This document shows positions 34,080 to 44,434 of a DNA stretch of 64,000 nucleotides, in pieces; the stretch's first letter is position 1; each line of letters opens with the position of its first letter. Where the stretch lies: contig NZ_PJMB01000004.1 in NCBI RefSeq assembly GCF_002892835.1, positions 1 to 64,000 of the forward strand, read 5' to 3'. Position numbers and translations under genes: made by a program. The DNA comes from Arthrobacter sp. AFG7.2. GTDB lineage: Bacteria > Actinomycetota > Actinomycetes > Actinomycetales > Micrococcaceae. Below the pieces are notes generated by a model, which saw only the letters and a program-made list of their open reading frames with translations, had not been told where the DNA came from and did not search any database.

Positions 34080-35822
34080 TCAAATATCCGGCACGTAGGG
34101 GAGGGAGACCGGTCGAAGGCAAAGAGGGCCGCGTTCGGAATCACCCGGTACTCGTGGCGACGCGCTGAACCGCCGTGTTCCAGGGCGTACAGCGATGGCA
34201 TCTTCCAACGCAGCCCAACGTTGTTCGGCTGCCGCGGAAGCCTTCGGGTAGTGGTTGCCCGGGACAGACACCAAAGACCATTCCCGTCCAAGTCTTGTTG
34301 CAGAATTCGTGGAATGCAGGGTGGAACCGGGCACCACGACTTCATCGTCGACAGGCGCGATGACGACGACGCGCCCCGTAAAGTTACCGATGTGTTGTTC
34401 GCCGTCGTCAGGGCTTTCCGCCGTCAGTGCGAAACGATCCGCCGCCCACCGCCGGAACTCCGGGTCGTCGCTGTGGAGCTGAAGGTGGCTTTGGAGATCG
34501 AATATGGGAGACATGGCCACCACTTGGCTCGCGTGGACGCGCTCGGCAAGCTGCAGTCCCATCCACGCCCCGAAGCTGACGCCGAGAATAGAGACTATTG
34601 ACGTACCGTATGAGTCCATGATCTCAGCAACTGCCCCTGCCGTTTCCCGAATTGCGGCCGGCCAGTTGTGCCATGCGCGCTCTTGGAAAGCGGAACCAAA
34701 GCCTGCCGAGCCGGGATAGTTGATAATGAGCAGGTCAAAGCCTGCGTCAAGAACAGTTCGGTAGGTGCCGCCATATCTGAGGTCGTCGAGCTCGTGGCTG
34801 TCTGGGCCACCGTGAAGACACACCACAAGTTCCTGGCAGCGCGACTGTTGGCTACGCACATAAATACATGGCAGGCCAACCGGTGTGATGTGGCGGACCG
34901 ATAGGTCACTTCTTTCGGCGGCGATCCCGGCGATAACGCCGTGCGGGGTCTGCCAGGACGATCCGATTGCGAGGCCCGTGGACCGGATGACCGGGTCAAC
35001 GCCCGCTCCCATCGAAAAAACCTGCGACGTTCCGCAGTGGGTCCCGGGTATTCGAAAGTGCTCGTCAGCGGGATCCATCTGCAGCAGGCGTTGACCCTTT
35101 TCCGCGTGAATGCCATAAGCGGTGATGCGGGTGTCGGACGCGCCGAAAGAAATCAGGGACCAGCCGGTGGGGGCGGGAAGTTCTGCCTCGCATGTGCTGC
35201 GGATAATGGAGAACCAGGCACCGGACTTATTCGACCGCTTGATGGCAATGAATTCGGATGCGACGGCAACGATCGATCCGTCACCGTGCCTTACCCGTTT
35301 CCCGTTGCGGACCAAACTCCACCCGGACTCCGATTCGGCGGCCAGGGTCCCATCATTGAGTATGCATTTGGGTGCCCCGTGCGCGGATGTGGCGGGCCAC
35401 AAGCGACCGCACCGAATATCCATGAGCAGAGTTTCATCCGCTTCCTCCAGCGGCTCGAAAACCACGCACGGTGTCGCTTTTTCCGCATTCGGGATGAGGC
35501 CGGCAACGCGGTGTGTCTGACGGGGTGGGGATGGAAAATTACGTCCAAGGGGCTGACCCAGGCCCATTGCGGCAAGGGGAAACTGCCTGACAGTCAGGGT
35601 CGCAGAAGCGTGGCCGAGGTCATAGACGAAAGGGTGTCCTGGTACACAAAAAGGAGCTGACAGGCCGGACAGCGACACCGCTTCATAAGTGCCGGTGCCT
35701 GCCTGTCCCTGGCCTGATATCCGGTAGAGGCAACCATCGAGCTGACTGAATGTGAAGAGAGTTGGGCCCACAAGGGCGATTGGGACGAGGTGGTCCTCAT
35801 CGAAAAGGGACTTGACAGGCAT
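34080..35822 (-). CDS. S9 prolyl-oligopeptidase-like hydrolase of the peptide operon
   Basis: 580 residues from ATG 35822, three bases after the MFS stop; the open frame extends another 220 codons, but this is the shadow of the MFS gene. Residues 1-330 are propeller-like, 330-550 an alpha/beta hydrolase with CLHGGPDSHELDDLRYGG, INYPGSAGFGSAFQ, nucleophile Ser416 in LGVSFGAWMG, Asp492/493 in APVDDEVV and His524 in PGNHYP. The usual GxSxGG of S9 peptidases is relaxed to GVSFGA. No signal peptide, so cytoplasmic. Last gene of a lower-GC operon (peptide, TPR, MFS, this). A role in cutting the 26-residue peptide, which has Pro8, is inferred. Confidence 0.85.
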   Translation of the reverse strand: MPVKSLFDEDHLVPIALVGPTLFTFSQLDGCLYRISGQGQAGTGTYEAVSLSGLSAPFCVPGHPFVYDLGHASATLTVRQFPLAAMGLGQPLGRNFPSPPRQTHRVAGLIPNAEKATPCVVFEPLEEADETLLMDIRCGRLWPATSAHGAPKCILNDGTLAAESESGWSLVRNGKRVRHGDGSIVAVASEFIAIKRSNKSGAWFSIIRSTCEAELPAPTGWSLISFGASDTRITAYGIHAEKGQRLLQMDPADEHFRIPGTHCGTSQVFSMGAGVDPVIRSTGLAIGSSWQTPHGVIAGIAAERSDLSVRHITPVGLPCIYVRSQQSRCQELVVCLHGGPDSHELDDLRYGGTYRTVLDAGFDLLIINYPGSAGFGSAFQERAWHNWPAAIRETAGAVAEIMDSYGTSIVSILGVSFGAWMGLQLAERVHASQVVAMSPIFDLQSHLQLHSDDPEFRRWAADRFALTAESPDDGEQHIGNFTGRVVVIAPVDDEVVVPGSTLHSTNSATRLGREWSLVSVPGNHYPKASAAAEQRWAALEDAIAVRPGTRRFSASPRVPGDSERGPLCLRPVSLPYVPDI

Positions 35823-35824
35823 GA

Positions 35825-37015
35825 TTAGGCTGCCTTCACCATCGATCCGCTGCGGACACTGCGCAGAAGCATGGGCAGAAGCACGGCGTTGAACAGTGTG
35901 ATGGCGCCGGCAGTGAGGAGCAGTCCCTCCGGACCCGCGTTGAGCCAAAGAGGGGCGCCGAGTACGCCACCCAGCGTATCTCCGACCAGGAACGCAGTTT
36001 GCGAGATCCCGAAAACAAAACCTGTTGCTCCCGCCGGGACGACAGCGTACTGGATCGTTTCCTCTGCTGCGATCGCAAGCGAAACAAAAGCCGCCCGTAC
36101 GATGAAGATGACCGCTATCCACGGAGCTCCCAGCCCCAAAGCCAGCGCAGCAGCCAGCGTAATGACCCCGGTAAGAACCTCGGACACAGCAAACAGCGCG
36201 AATGGCCGGCTGTTGGTGCTGTAGCGGGAGAAGATCCAGGTGGCGCCGATTTGGGCGACACTCATAAGCGCCATGATCAAGGCTGCCTGTGCGGCAGTGG
36301 CGCCGCCGTTGGTCAAAATCAAAGGTAGATACGGTGCCACGAGACTGACATAGAAGCCCGAGAGCAAGCCGATGGCTGCCAGCTTCACGGCTAAGACTCT
36401 GGAACGCCGCCGATCGGCGCCACAGTCCGTACCTGCCGGCACGGACTGTGGCAGGCTGCGGGTTGGGGAATTCGGCGAGAGGAGGACCCACACGAACGCT
36501 GCTGCCACAAGTGCGGGGGCGATCAGCAAAGCTGTCTTCGCCCCGTCCGCCTGCGTTGCCGAAAGCGCGAAGATGGAGGCAGCGCCGACTGTGCCCAGCA
36601 GGAGGCCAGTCTGGTTCCCGAGGTTCCGGGATCCGACAATTTTGGGGATTTCATCATCGGAGGCTATGGATCGCACCCATGGCCTGATTGCTACGAGGAC
36701 CAGGGACGCCCCAGCTCCTGCAACGCCGGAGAATATGATCACCGGAATAACATCCGTCAACAGTCGGCCGGCAATTCCAATGGCATATAAGAGCGTTCCC
36801 AGACGAACTGCGTTAAGACCCCCAAAGCGATCTGCAAAAGCACCCCAAGCGAAGGAAAAACCACCCACAACCGCCATGACGGCATAGCCAATGCCGAATG
36901 CCACTAACGCATTTAGCTGCTCGAAATAGAGAGGTTGAGCAACTTTTGACACCCACATTCCACCGGCAAATAGGACGGTGAAAACTCCGAGTTGCCCACG
37001 CAGTCCAAGCCTCAT
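35825..37015 (-). CDS. MFS transporter, probable exporter of the peptide operon
   Basis: 396 residues, 12 membrane helices. Family motif after TM2: WGAFADRFGGLNAVRLGT; central loop between halves contains SPTRSLPQSVPAGTDCGADRRRSRV. No lipobox or fusion. It overlaps the TPR gene by four bases (ATGA) and precedes the S9 hydrolase gene, so it is co-translated in the operon. Substrate is unknown; exporting the peptide or a processed form is an inference from context. An intragenic 12-bp stem-loop lies in the loop-coding part. Confidence 0.85.
   Translation of the reverse strand: MRLGLRGQLGVFTVLFAGGMWVSKVAQPLYFEQLNALVAFGIGYAVMAVVGGFSFAWGAFADRFGGLNAVRLGTLLYAIGIAGRLLTDVIPVIIFSGVAGAGASLVLVAIRPWVRSIASDDEIPKIVGSRNLGNQTGLLLGTVGAASIFALSATQADGAKTALLIAPALVAAAFVWVLLSPNSPTRSLPQSVPAGTDCGADRRRSRVLAVKLAAIGLLSGFYVSLVAPYLPLILTNGGATAAQAALIMALMSVAQIGATWIFSRYSTNSRPFALFAVSEVLTGVITLAAALALGLGAPWIAVIFIVRAAFVSLAIAAEETIQYAVVPAGATGFVFGISQTAFLVGDTLGGVLGAPLWLNAGPEGLLLTAGAITLFNAVLLPMLLRSVRSGSMVKAA
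36419..36452. repeat. Intragenic 12-bp stem-loop in the MFS gene
   Basis: GCCACAGTCCGT (36419-36430) is perfectly complementary to ACGGACTGTGGC (36441-36452) around a ten-base loop. It encodes part of the central hydrophilic loop of the transporter. Such a perfect stem in coding sequence is unusual and may be a small inserted repeat or an RNA control element. Confidence 0.6.
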
Positions 37016-38544
37016 ACCTGCATGTCCGAAAGTGCTTTACGGTTTGCGATGAGGACCTGCGAGTCGGGGAATAACGCCAGTCCTGCTTCTACTTGTTCCA
37101 ATGCTTCAGCGCAACGGCCCTGCCGTACTGAAATCTCTGCTCCGAGGGATGCGCGGCGCTCGGCATCTTCTTTCAGCAGAGCACTGTGGATCCAGCCGGC
37201 AGTGTGATCCCTGGCTTCATCGAGGCGCTCCGCAAGGATAAGGCTGTACACCACATTGGTGATGTGCGTATAGGAACCGGGATCGAGCGCAGCGGCCCGT
37301 GCATGGGCCTCCGCTGCTGCCCCGTGTGAATCGAGTTCCCCTTCGTATACCCCGATCATGCCCCACGCCGAGGCCAGGTTGTCATCCAGGTCAACTGCTT
37401 CTCTGCACGCACTCAGTGCGGCACCAAAGTTACCGGCTGACGCATGGCATTTTGCTGCTTCCAAGTGGTATTCGGGCATGTAGGGGTCGACGTCCAGGAG
37501 CTCAGTGTAGGTTGCAATGGCAGCAGTCAAGTTCCCGGTTTGCTTGTAGCACTGAGCAAGGTTGTAGATGAGCACGGACCGGTGAATTGCCACTTTTTCG
37601 CCGGTCTGCGTGAGTCTTTTGATGCCCCAGCGAAGGAGTCGGATGGCCTCGTCTACTTGGCCGCGACGGAAGAGTATCAGTGCATAGCCGTTCCTGTTGA
37701 AGACCTCGTCAAAGACGACGCGGTCGTCCGAGCGCTGCTGGGCATCCAGCTGCTGGACCAAGGCATAGGCCTCGTTCAGCAACTCTTCGCTGCGATCCAG
37801 GCTTCGGAGACCGTCCGGGTGGTGGCGGGCATACAGCATGGCTTTTCCGTAAAGGGCCCGTATTGCGTCGAGGGGATCTTCGGACGTGCTCCAGCGGTCA
37901 TAGTAATACTCGGCCTGGACTGTCTCATCCACCATGGCATGGGCAATGGCCATGAGGTTCCACACCCTGGGTGACTGTTCAACGTCCTGCAGCAGATGTC
38001 CGAGATTCAAGGCTGTCCATGCATCTCCCGAGTTGACGTAGTCGAAGGCCGCGGAGACGATGTGTCCGGCGTGGTCCTTTCTCGAGGACGCCGGAAGCAT
38101 TGCCAGCAAGGCCTGTTCCTCGGGCATGAAGCGCGGGCCGGACGCATTGGCATCGCTGTCGAAACGGAGTTGGACTGACCAGCCGCCCAGGCGGACTGCT
38201 GCGTCCAGGAATTCACGGCTCGGCCGGTCCAAAGCCCCGGCGTCTGCCACCTGGATATCTATGGGACCAAAATTTTCGCGGATGTACTTGGCAATTTTGA
38301 TATAGCTTCGTCGGGCCCGCTGATGCTGGAAGAACCGGATCTGCTCGTTGGACGTCGCAGCATCAGTAAGGCTGGTGGTGCCTGCCCGCACTTTGCCGGC
38401 CAGTTTGGTATCCAAGGGGTAAAGAAGCCGAAGGCTCAGGGACAGGTCGTTGGGGTGCTCATTCGGGGTCAGGTTGAAATGTTGCAGAACGGTTTTTATA
38501 ACACCGAATGAGAGTGGGTGGACTGGGGCTTTAACGCAGATCAA
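37012..38544 (-). CDS. TPR protein of the peptide operon (degenerate STAND-like N-terminus)
   Basis: 510 residues from a TTG with AAGGA five bases upstream. Residues ~1-150 are an unusual domain; IQVADAGALDRPSREFLDAAVRLGGWSVQLRF resembles the Walker B-to-sensor region of STAND ATPases, but no Walker A is visible. Residues ~150-500 are helical repeats: SVLIYNLAQCYKQTGNLTAAIATYTELLDVDP, EYHLEAAKCHASAGNFGAALSACREAVDLDD, TPR consensus. No DNA-binding domain is seen. TPR proteins bind peptides in Rap/RRNPP systems, and this one follows a 26-residue peptide gene directly; that parallel is an inference. Confidence 0.85.
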   Translation of the reverse strand: MICVKAPVHPLSFGVIKTVLQHFNLTPNEHPNDLSLSLRLLYPLDTKLAGKVRAGTTSLTDAATSNEQIRFFQHQRARRSYIKIAKYIRENFGPIDIQVADAGALDRPSREFLDAAVRLGGWSVQLRFDSDANASGPRFMPEEQALLAMLPASSRKDHAGHIVSAAFDYVNSGDAWTALNLGHLLQDVEQSPRVWNLMAIAHAMVDETVQAEYYYDRWSTSEDPLDAIRALYGKAMLYARHHPDGLRSLDRSEELLNEAYALVQQLDAQQRSDDRVVFDEVFNRNGYALILFRRGQVDEAIRLLRWGIKRLTQTGEKVAIHRSVLIYNLAQCYKQTGNLTAAIATYTELLDVDPYMPEYHLEAAKCHASAGNFGAALSACREAVDLDDNLASAWGMIGVYEGELDSHGAAAEAHARAAALDPGSYTHITNVVYSLILAERLDEARDHTAGWIHSALLKEDAERRASLGAEISVRQGRCAEALEQVEAGLALFPDSQVLIANRKALSDMQV

Positions 38545-38567
38545 ACGGATCCTTAATGTAGCCGAAG

Positions 38568-38598
38568 CAGGGGTGCCGATCCGTGACCGGCACCCCTG
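38568..38598 (-). other. Stem-loop between peptide gene and TPR gene
   Basis: 11-bp perfect stem CAGGGGTGCCG (38598-38588 on the minus strand) with CGGCACCCCTG (38578-38568), nine-base loop, no U tract after it. It lies nine bases after the peptide stop. In peptide operons such a structure commonly lets most transcripts end or be stabilised there, giving excess precursor over the rest. Confidence 0.75.
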
Positions 38599-38606
38599 AA
38601 ACGGAA

Positions 38607-38687
38607 CTAGATAGTGGTCGCTTTACCGCCGTAAAGAACGGCGAAATCGATCTTCTGTTCCTTCGGCTTTTCGATCTTGAGCTGCAT
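38607..38687 (-). CDS. 26-residue peptide, candidate precursor or signal peptide
   Basis: ATG 38687, TAG 38609-38607; GGGGA six bases before ATG. The peptide starts MQLKIEKPKEQ (basic/acidic, with Pro8) and ends IDFAVLYGGKATTI. It has no signal peptide or Cys. A GG pair at 20-21 leaves a C-terminal KATTI pentapeptide, reminiscent of GG-leader cleavage or of Phr-type pentapeptides. Alternatively the core begins after Pro8 if the S9 hydrolase cuts there. Codons look real: AT-rich surroundings but a GC-biased third position. It matches no RiPP family I know. The first gene of the operon with TPR, MFS and S9 genes. Confidence 0.7.
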   Translation of the reverse strand: MQLKIEKPKEQKIDFAVLYGGKATTI

Positions 38688-38738
38688 TAATTTCCCCAAT
38701 CAATTAATGAGAACAGCCTCGCGCCGCCCTCCATGAGG

Positions 38739-38766
38739 AAAGTAACACAACTTTATTTACCGGCAA
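38739..38766 (-). promoter_or_regulatory. Possible promoter of the peptide operon
   Basis: Minus strand TTGCCG (38766-38761), 16-base spacer, TACTTT (38744-38739), in an AT-rich stretch 50-80 bases before the peptide ATG. A weak match to consensus; other hexamers are possible. Confidence 0.3.
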
Positions 38767-38855
38767 AGTCATATAACGGAATGGTCCTGTCAGGGCGCGT
38801 CGCAGTGTCCCGTAATACGCGCTGCTGCTGCGCCAGCCGGTGCGAGTCAACCGGT

Positions 38856-41246
<2,391 letters not shown>

Positions 41247-41292
41247 GGGGTCTCCATCTGTTGGGCTGCGTTCGCCGTCGTTGGGTATCAGC

Positions 41293-41712
41293 CTAGGCCT
41301 GCTGGTTGATGCGGACGGTGTTGCCCGCGGGGTCGCGGAAGGCGCAGTCACGGATGCCGTAGGGCTGGTCGACTGGTTCCTGGACGACGTCGACGCCGGC
41401 AGCCTCAACTTTGGCGAACGCTTCGTCCACGTCCGGGGCGGAGAGGATGACGGCGGCGTAGGTGCCCTTGGCCATCATTTCGGCGATGGTGCGGCGCTCG
41501 GCGTCGGTGATGCCCGGGTCCACGCCCGGCGGGTGCAGGACGATGGAAACGCCGGGCTGGCCGGCAGGGCCGACGGTGATCCAGCGCATGGTGCCGCGAC
41601 CGACGTCGTTGCGGACTTCGAAGCCGAGGGCGTCGCGGTAGAACGTCAGGGAGGCGTCGGGATCGGTGTGGGGGAGGAAGCTTGAGCTGATGGTGATGTC
41701 CATGGCAGTCAT
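41293..41712 (-). CDS. VOC-family (glyoxalase-like) protein
   Basis: 139 residues. Two VOC modules: ISSSFLPHTDPDASLTFYRDALGF and YGIRDCAFRDPAGNTVRINQ. Overlaps the stop of the AraC gene (ATGA), so the two are a regulatory pair; the AraC/VOC arrangement is frequent in actinobacteria. Substrate unknown; drug-binding or lactoylglutathione-like activities are possible. Confidence 0.9.
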   Translation of the reverse strand: MTAMDITISSSFLPHTDPDASLTFYRDALGFEVRNDVGRGTMRWITVGPAGQPGVSIVLHPPGVDPGITDAERRTIAEMMAKGTYAAVILSAPDVDEAFAKVEAAGVDVVQEPVDQPYGIRDCAFRDPAGNTVRINQQA

Positions 41713-42158
41713 GCTAGTTGCGGCTCCGGAGCGGGCGCTTCTCGATTCCTGACCGGTCTGGTGACCTGTTTCGCCACGCAGGCGGGGATGCCCGCCGTCG
41801 AGTTTTCCGCTTTCTGTTTGTAGACGCTGGGCGGCATTCCCACGAGTTCGTTAAAGCGGGTGCTGAAGGTTCCCAGCGAGGAGCAGCCGACGGCGAAGCA
41901 CACCTCCGTGACGGAGAGGCCGCCTTTGCGGAGGAGTGCCATGGCCCGTTCGATGCGGCGGGTCATGAGGTAGCTGTAGGGCGATTCCTGGTAGGCGTCC
42001 TTGAACCGGCGGCTGAAGTGGCCGGCGGACATGTGGGCGTCCCTGGCGAGGGATTCGACGTCGAGCGGCTGCGCGTATTCCCTGTCGATCCGGTCTTTGA
42101 CGCGGCGGAGCTGGGTCAGCTCGCGCAGGTAGGGGTCGGTGGGGGACGTGGTGATCAC
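41709..42158 (-). CDS. AraC-family regulator (DNA-binding domain only)
   Basis: 149 residues. Contains just the double HTH: RIDREYAQPLDVESLARDAHMSAGHFSRRFKDAYQESPYSYLMTRRIERAMALLRKGGLSVTEVCFAVGCSSLGTFSTRFNELVG. No N-terminal sensor domain; Ser/Ala/Pro-rich tail. Probably controls itself and the coupled VOC gene, perhaps also UvrA2. Confidence 0.9.
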   Translation of the reverse strand: MITTSPTDPYLRELTQLRRVKDRIDREYAQPLDVESLARDAHMSAGHFSRRFKDAYQESPYSYLMTRRIERAMALLRKGGLSVTEVCFAVGCSSLGTFSTRFNELVGMPPSVYKQKAENSTAGIPACVAKQVTRPVRNREAPAPEPQLA

Positions 42159-42376
42159 ACCTCAGATCGTGCTACCTGGCGGGGGTCTTGTCCAGAGTCC
42201 GGGGTCCTGCTTCCCGGGTCAAAACCGCACTTCGCAGCGGGGTATGATTATGCCGCCGGCCAGCAGAAGGTCCTCGCCCGAACAGGGCTCGAGTCAACGC
42301 AGCACCCGGCAAAAACCCTTGAATGACTGTCCAACCCCCTGCCCGGATACTGTGCCGGGACCCTTGAGAGGACGCT

Positions 42377-42763
42377 ATGGAATTGCTGTGGGAAATCGCC
42401 GGCTGGACGGGAGCGGCTGCGATTCTCAGCGCCTACCTCTCGGTTTCCATGGGCTGGCTCAAGGCCGGCAAGGGATTTCAAACGGCTAATCTCTTCGGTG
42501 CCGTCGCCTTCATCATCAACGGCACACTCCATGGCGCCTGGCCGTCTGTGGTGACCAACGTGGCGTGGTTCCTGATCTCCGCCGTCGCGCTGGTGAGGAT
42601 GCGCGCTGCCGAGGCTCCCGCCGTGCCTGCTGACGCCGGCCAGGTCCAATACCCCGGGGTGCCGGACAGCACTGGGCAGATGGCCGTCGTCGAGGTGCTC
42701 ACCGGTTCCCTGCCTGCCGTGCCGTCCCTGCCTGTCATGGACGGGCAGCGCCTGGCCCACTGA
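42377..42763 (+). CDS. CBU_0592-like membrane protein (copy 1)
   Basis: 128 residues: MELLWEIAGWTGAAAILSAYLSVSMGW, NLFGAVAFIINGTLHGAWPSVVTNVAWFLISAVALVRM, a CBU_0592-type three-helix membrane domain, then a tail with PGVPDSTGQMAVVEVLTG. A second copy at 53955-54368 is identical at 70 of the first 77 residues. Function is unknown. GAGAGGAC lies before the ATG. Confidence 0.85.
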   Translation: MELLWEIAGWTGAAAILSAYLSVSMGWLKAGKGFQTANLFGAVAFIINGTLHGAWPSVVTNVAWFLISAVALVRMRAAEAPAVPADAGQVQYPGVPDSTGQMAVVEVLTGSLPAVPSLPVMDGQRLAH

Positions 42764-43014
42764 GGGATGGGTCATTCGCCGTACGCAGGTAAAGGCCATT
42801 CCGGGAAACAGGTACCCGCTACCCGGGTGCCGTTCAGCCTACGGCCGTACTGTGGACACCGGAGCCGGCGGCGAGGGTGTACGGCTGAGACCACGTGCAC
42901 CACCCCCCAGCCGCCGCCGGCCCCACTCATCTTGCGGTCAAACGATTGATAGGCTCTCGACGACCCTTGGAGCACCCGAACGCTCCATCCGTACGACGAG
43001 ATCGAGCGCCCCGC

Positions 43015-44220
43015 ATGACACCGGACTCCCGTCCCGCGCCGCAGACAACTGTGACTGACAGCCCCGTGATCCACGTACAGCGCGAGCAGGGGATGGATTT
43101 GTTCTGGCGGGGGGCCCTGGTCTTCGCCATCCTCTTTAATGCGGCGATCGTCGCGGTCTTCATCGGTGTCCCGGCCGTGCTGATGGTGAAGTTCTGGAAC
43201 CCCTGGCTGTTGTTCACGCTGATCTTCGTCGCTGCCGGCGTCCTGCTCCTGGTCAAGTTCGTGGCCGCACTGCGGAAGGGGGCCTGGTACGGGCGCCACC
43301 GCTCGCTCTTCGTTTTGCATGAGACCGGCATCGAGACGACAGAGTGGAACACTGTGGGCTCTGAAGCTCCGTTGCGGCGGGTGATCCCGCTGGAGGCAGT
43401 GGCCGGAGTGGTCGCCTCCTACCGGATCGTGCGGCGCACCCTCCGGACTCGATTTGGCGGCGGAATCCTGACCGAGACGGCACCTGTCCTGCACGTCCTG
43501 TTTGACGACGACGACGGACGCCGCCGTATCAGCAGCGTCCCCTTCACCTCACACGAGGACCCCGCAGTGGACACGTGGATCAGGCAGTTGCGGGCAAACG
43601 GCGTTGAGCTGGGCTACACCGCCCGGCCGCTGTTGTGGAAGGAGGAGGACTACCTCAGCGACGAGGCCCGCCTCGAGTACTTTGCTGCCACCGAGGAGAT
43701 TATCGACTTTCCTTCCGAAGGCAGCTGGCTGGAGAACACCGCCCGGGCGGAGAACCGGTGGCACCACAACTCCAAGCGGCTCCAGGAAGAGGCGGAGCAG
43801 CGTGACCCTGCGCTGCGGGCCGCCCGTCTTAAGCCCACCGGACGCCACTGGATTCTCGGAGCCTGGTTCGCCGGCATGTATACGAGCGGTAGCGGATACC
43901 TCCTGCCCTACCTCGTGCAGCGCGGGGTGCTGCCGGTCGCCGCGTGGCCGCTCGAATTGCTGGTGGTTCTGCCGGCGGCAGCGCTCTTCTTCCTGCCGCT
44001 GCGGCACGGCCTGCGGTGGTACCACGCCCTGGTGTGCTGGCTGCTTTTGGTGGTCATCGCTTTTACGGTTGTGGTGGGCACTGCGGCGTTGTGGCCAGCC
44101 GCCGAGGAAATGGCCATGATCGGTCTTGGGGTGACCGTCCTCGCCGCGGCCCTGCTGTGGGTCCCGTACCAGCTGGTGAAACGCAGCGTACCGTTGTCCG
44201 AGCAAACCCACTCACGGTAG
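43015..44220 (+). CDS. Large membrane protein, unknown
   Basis: 401 residues from ATG 43015. Two N-terminal membrane helices (LVFAILFNAAIVAVFIGVPAV and PWLLFTLIFVAAGVLLLVKFVA), a cytoplasmic domain with a PH-like beta segment (LFVLHETGIETTEWNTVGSEAPLRRVIPLEAVAGVVASYR), then a helical section and about four more helices at the C-terminus. A soluble-plus-membrane layout without a recognisable named family. A strong bidirectional terminator follows. Confidence 0.7.
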   Translation: MTPDSRPAPQTTVTDSPVIHVQREQGMDLFWRGALVFAILFNAAIVAVFIGVPAVLMVKFWNPWLLFTLIFVAAGVLLLVKFVAALRKGAWYGRHRSLFVLHETGIETTEWNTVGSEAPLRRVIPLEAVAGVVASYRIVRRTLRTRFGGGILTETAPVLHVLFDDDDGRRRISSVPFTSHEDPAVDTWIRQLRANGVELGYTARPLLWKEEDYLSDEARLEYFAATEEIIDFPSEGSWLENTARAENRWHHNSKRLQEEAEQRDPALRAARLKPTGRHWILGAWFAGMYTSGSGYLLPYLVQRGVLPVAAWPLELLVVLPAAALFFLPLRHGLRWYHALVCWLLLVVIAFTVVVGTAALWPAAEEMAMIGLGVTVLAAALLWVPYQLVKRSVPLSEQTHSR

Positions 44221-44365
44221 TCCGGCGATGTCAGGTTTACGTTTAAGACCGTGACCCGGACGCGTCCAGGAACTGCCTTCGCCGCCCTATTCTGACGCTC
44301 TTTTCCCTACTGCCTGACGTCAGGTTGGGGTGTGCCTCATCTTGGAGCCGGCCCCCGGCCGGGAA

Positions 44366-44405
44366 GGGGAAAGCCCTCGACCGGAGCGGGTCGAGGGCTT
44401 TCCCC
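44366..44405. terminator. Bidirectional terminator between convergent genes
   Basis: 17-bp perfect stem GGGGAAAGCCCTCGACC (44366-44382) and its complement (44389-44405), loop of six. AAA/TTT steps inside the stem and its location between the plus-strand membrane-protein gene and the minus-strand MHS gene fit termination in both directions. Confidence 0.85.
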
Positions 44406-44434
44406 ATGCGCAGTGTTGCGGAGGAGATGGAGGT

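Noticed and set aside
35823-36491. 220-residue N-terminal extension of the S9 hydrolase frame
   Set aside because: It lies antiphase inside the MFS gene and has shadow-like Arg/Cys/His composition; ATG 35822 directly follows the MFS stop.
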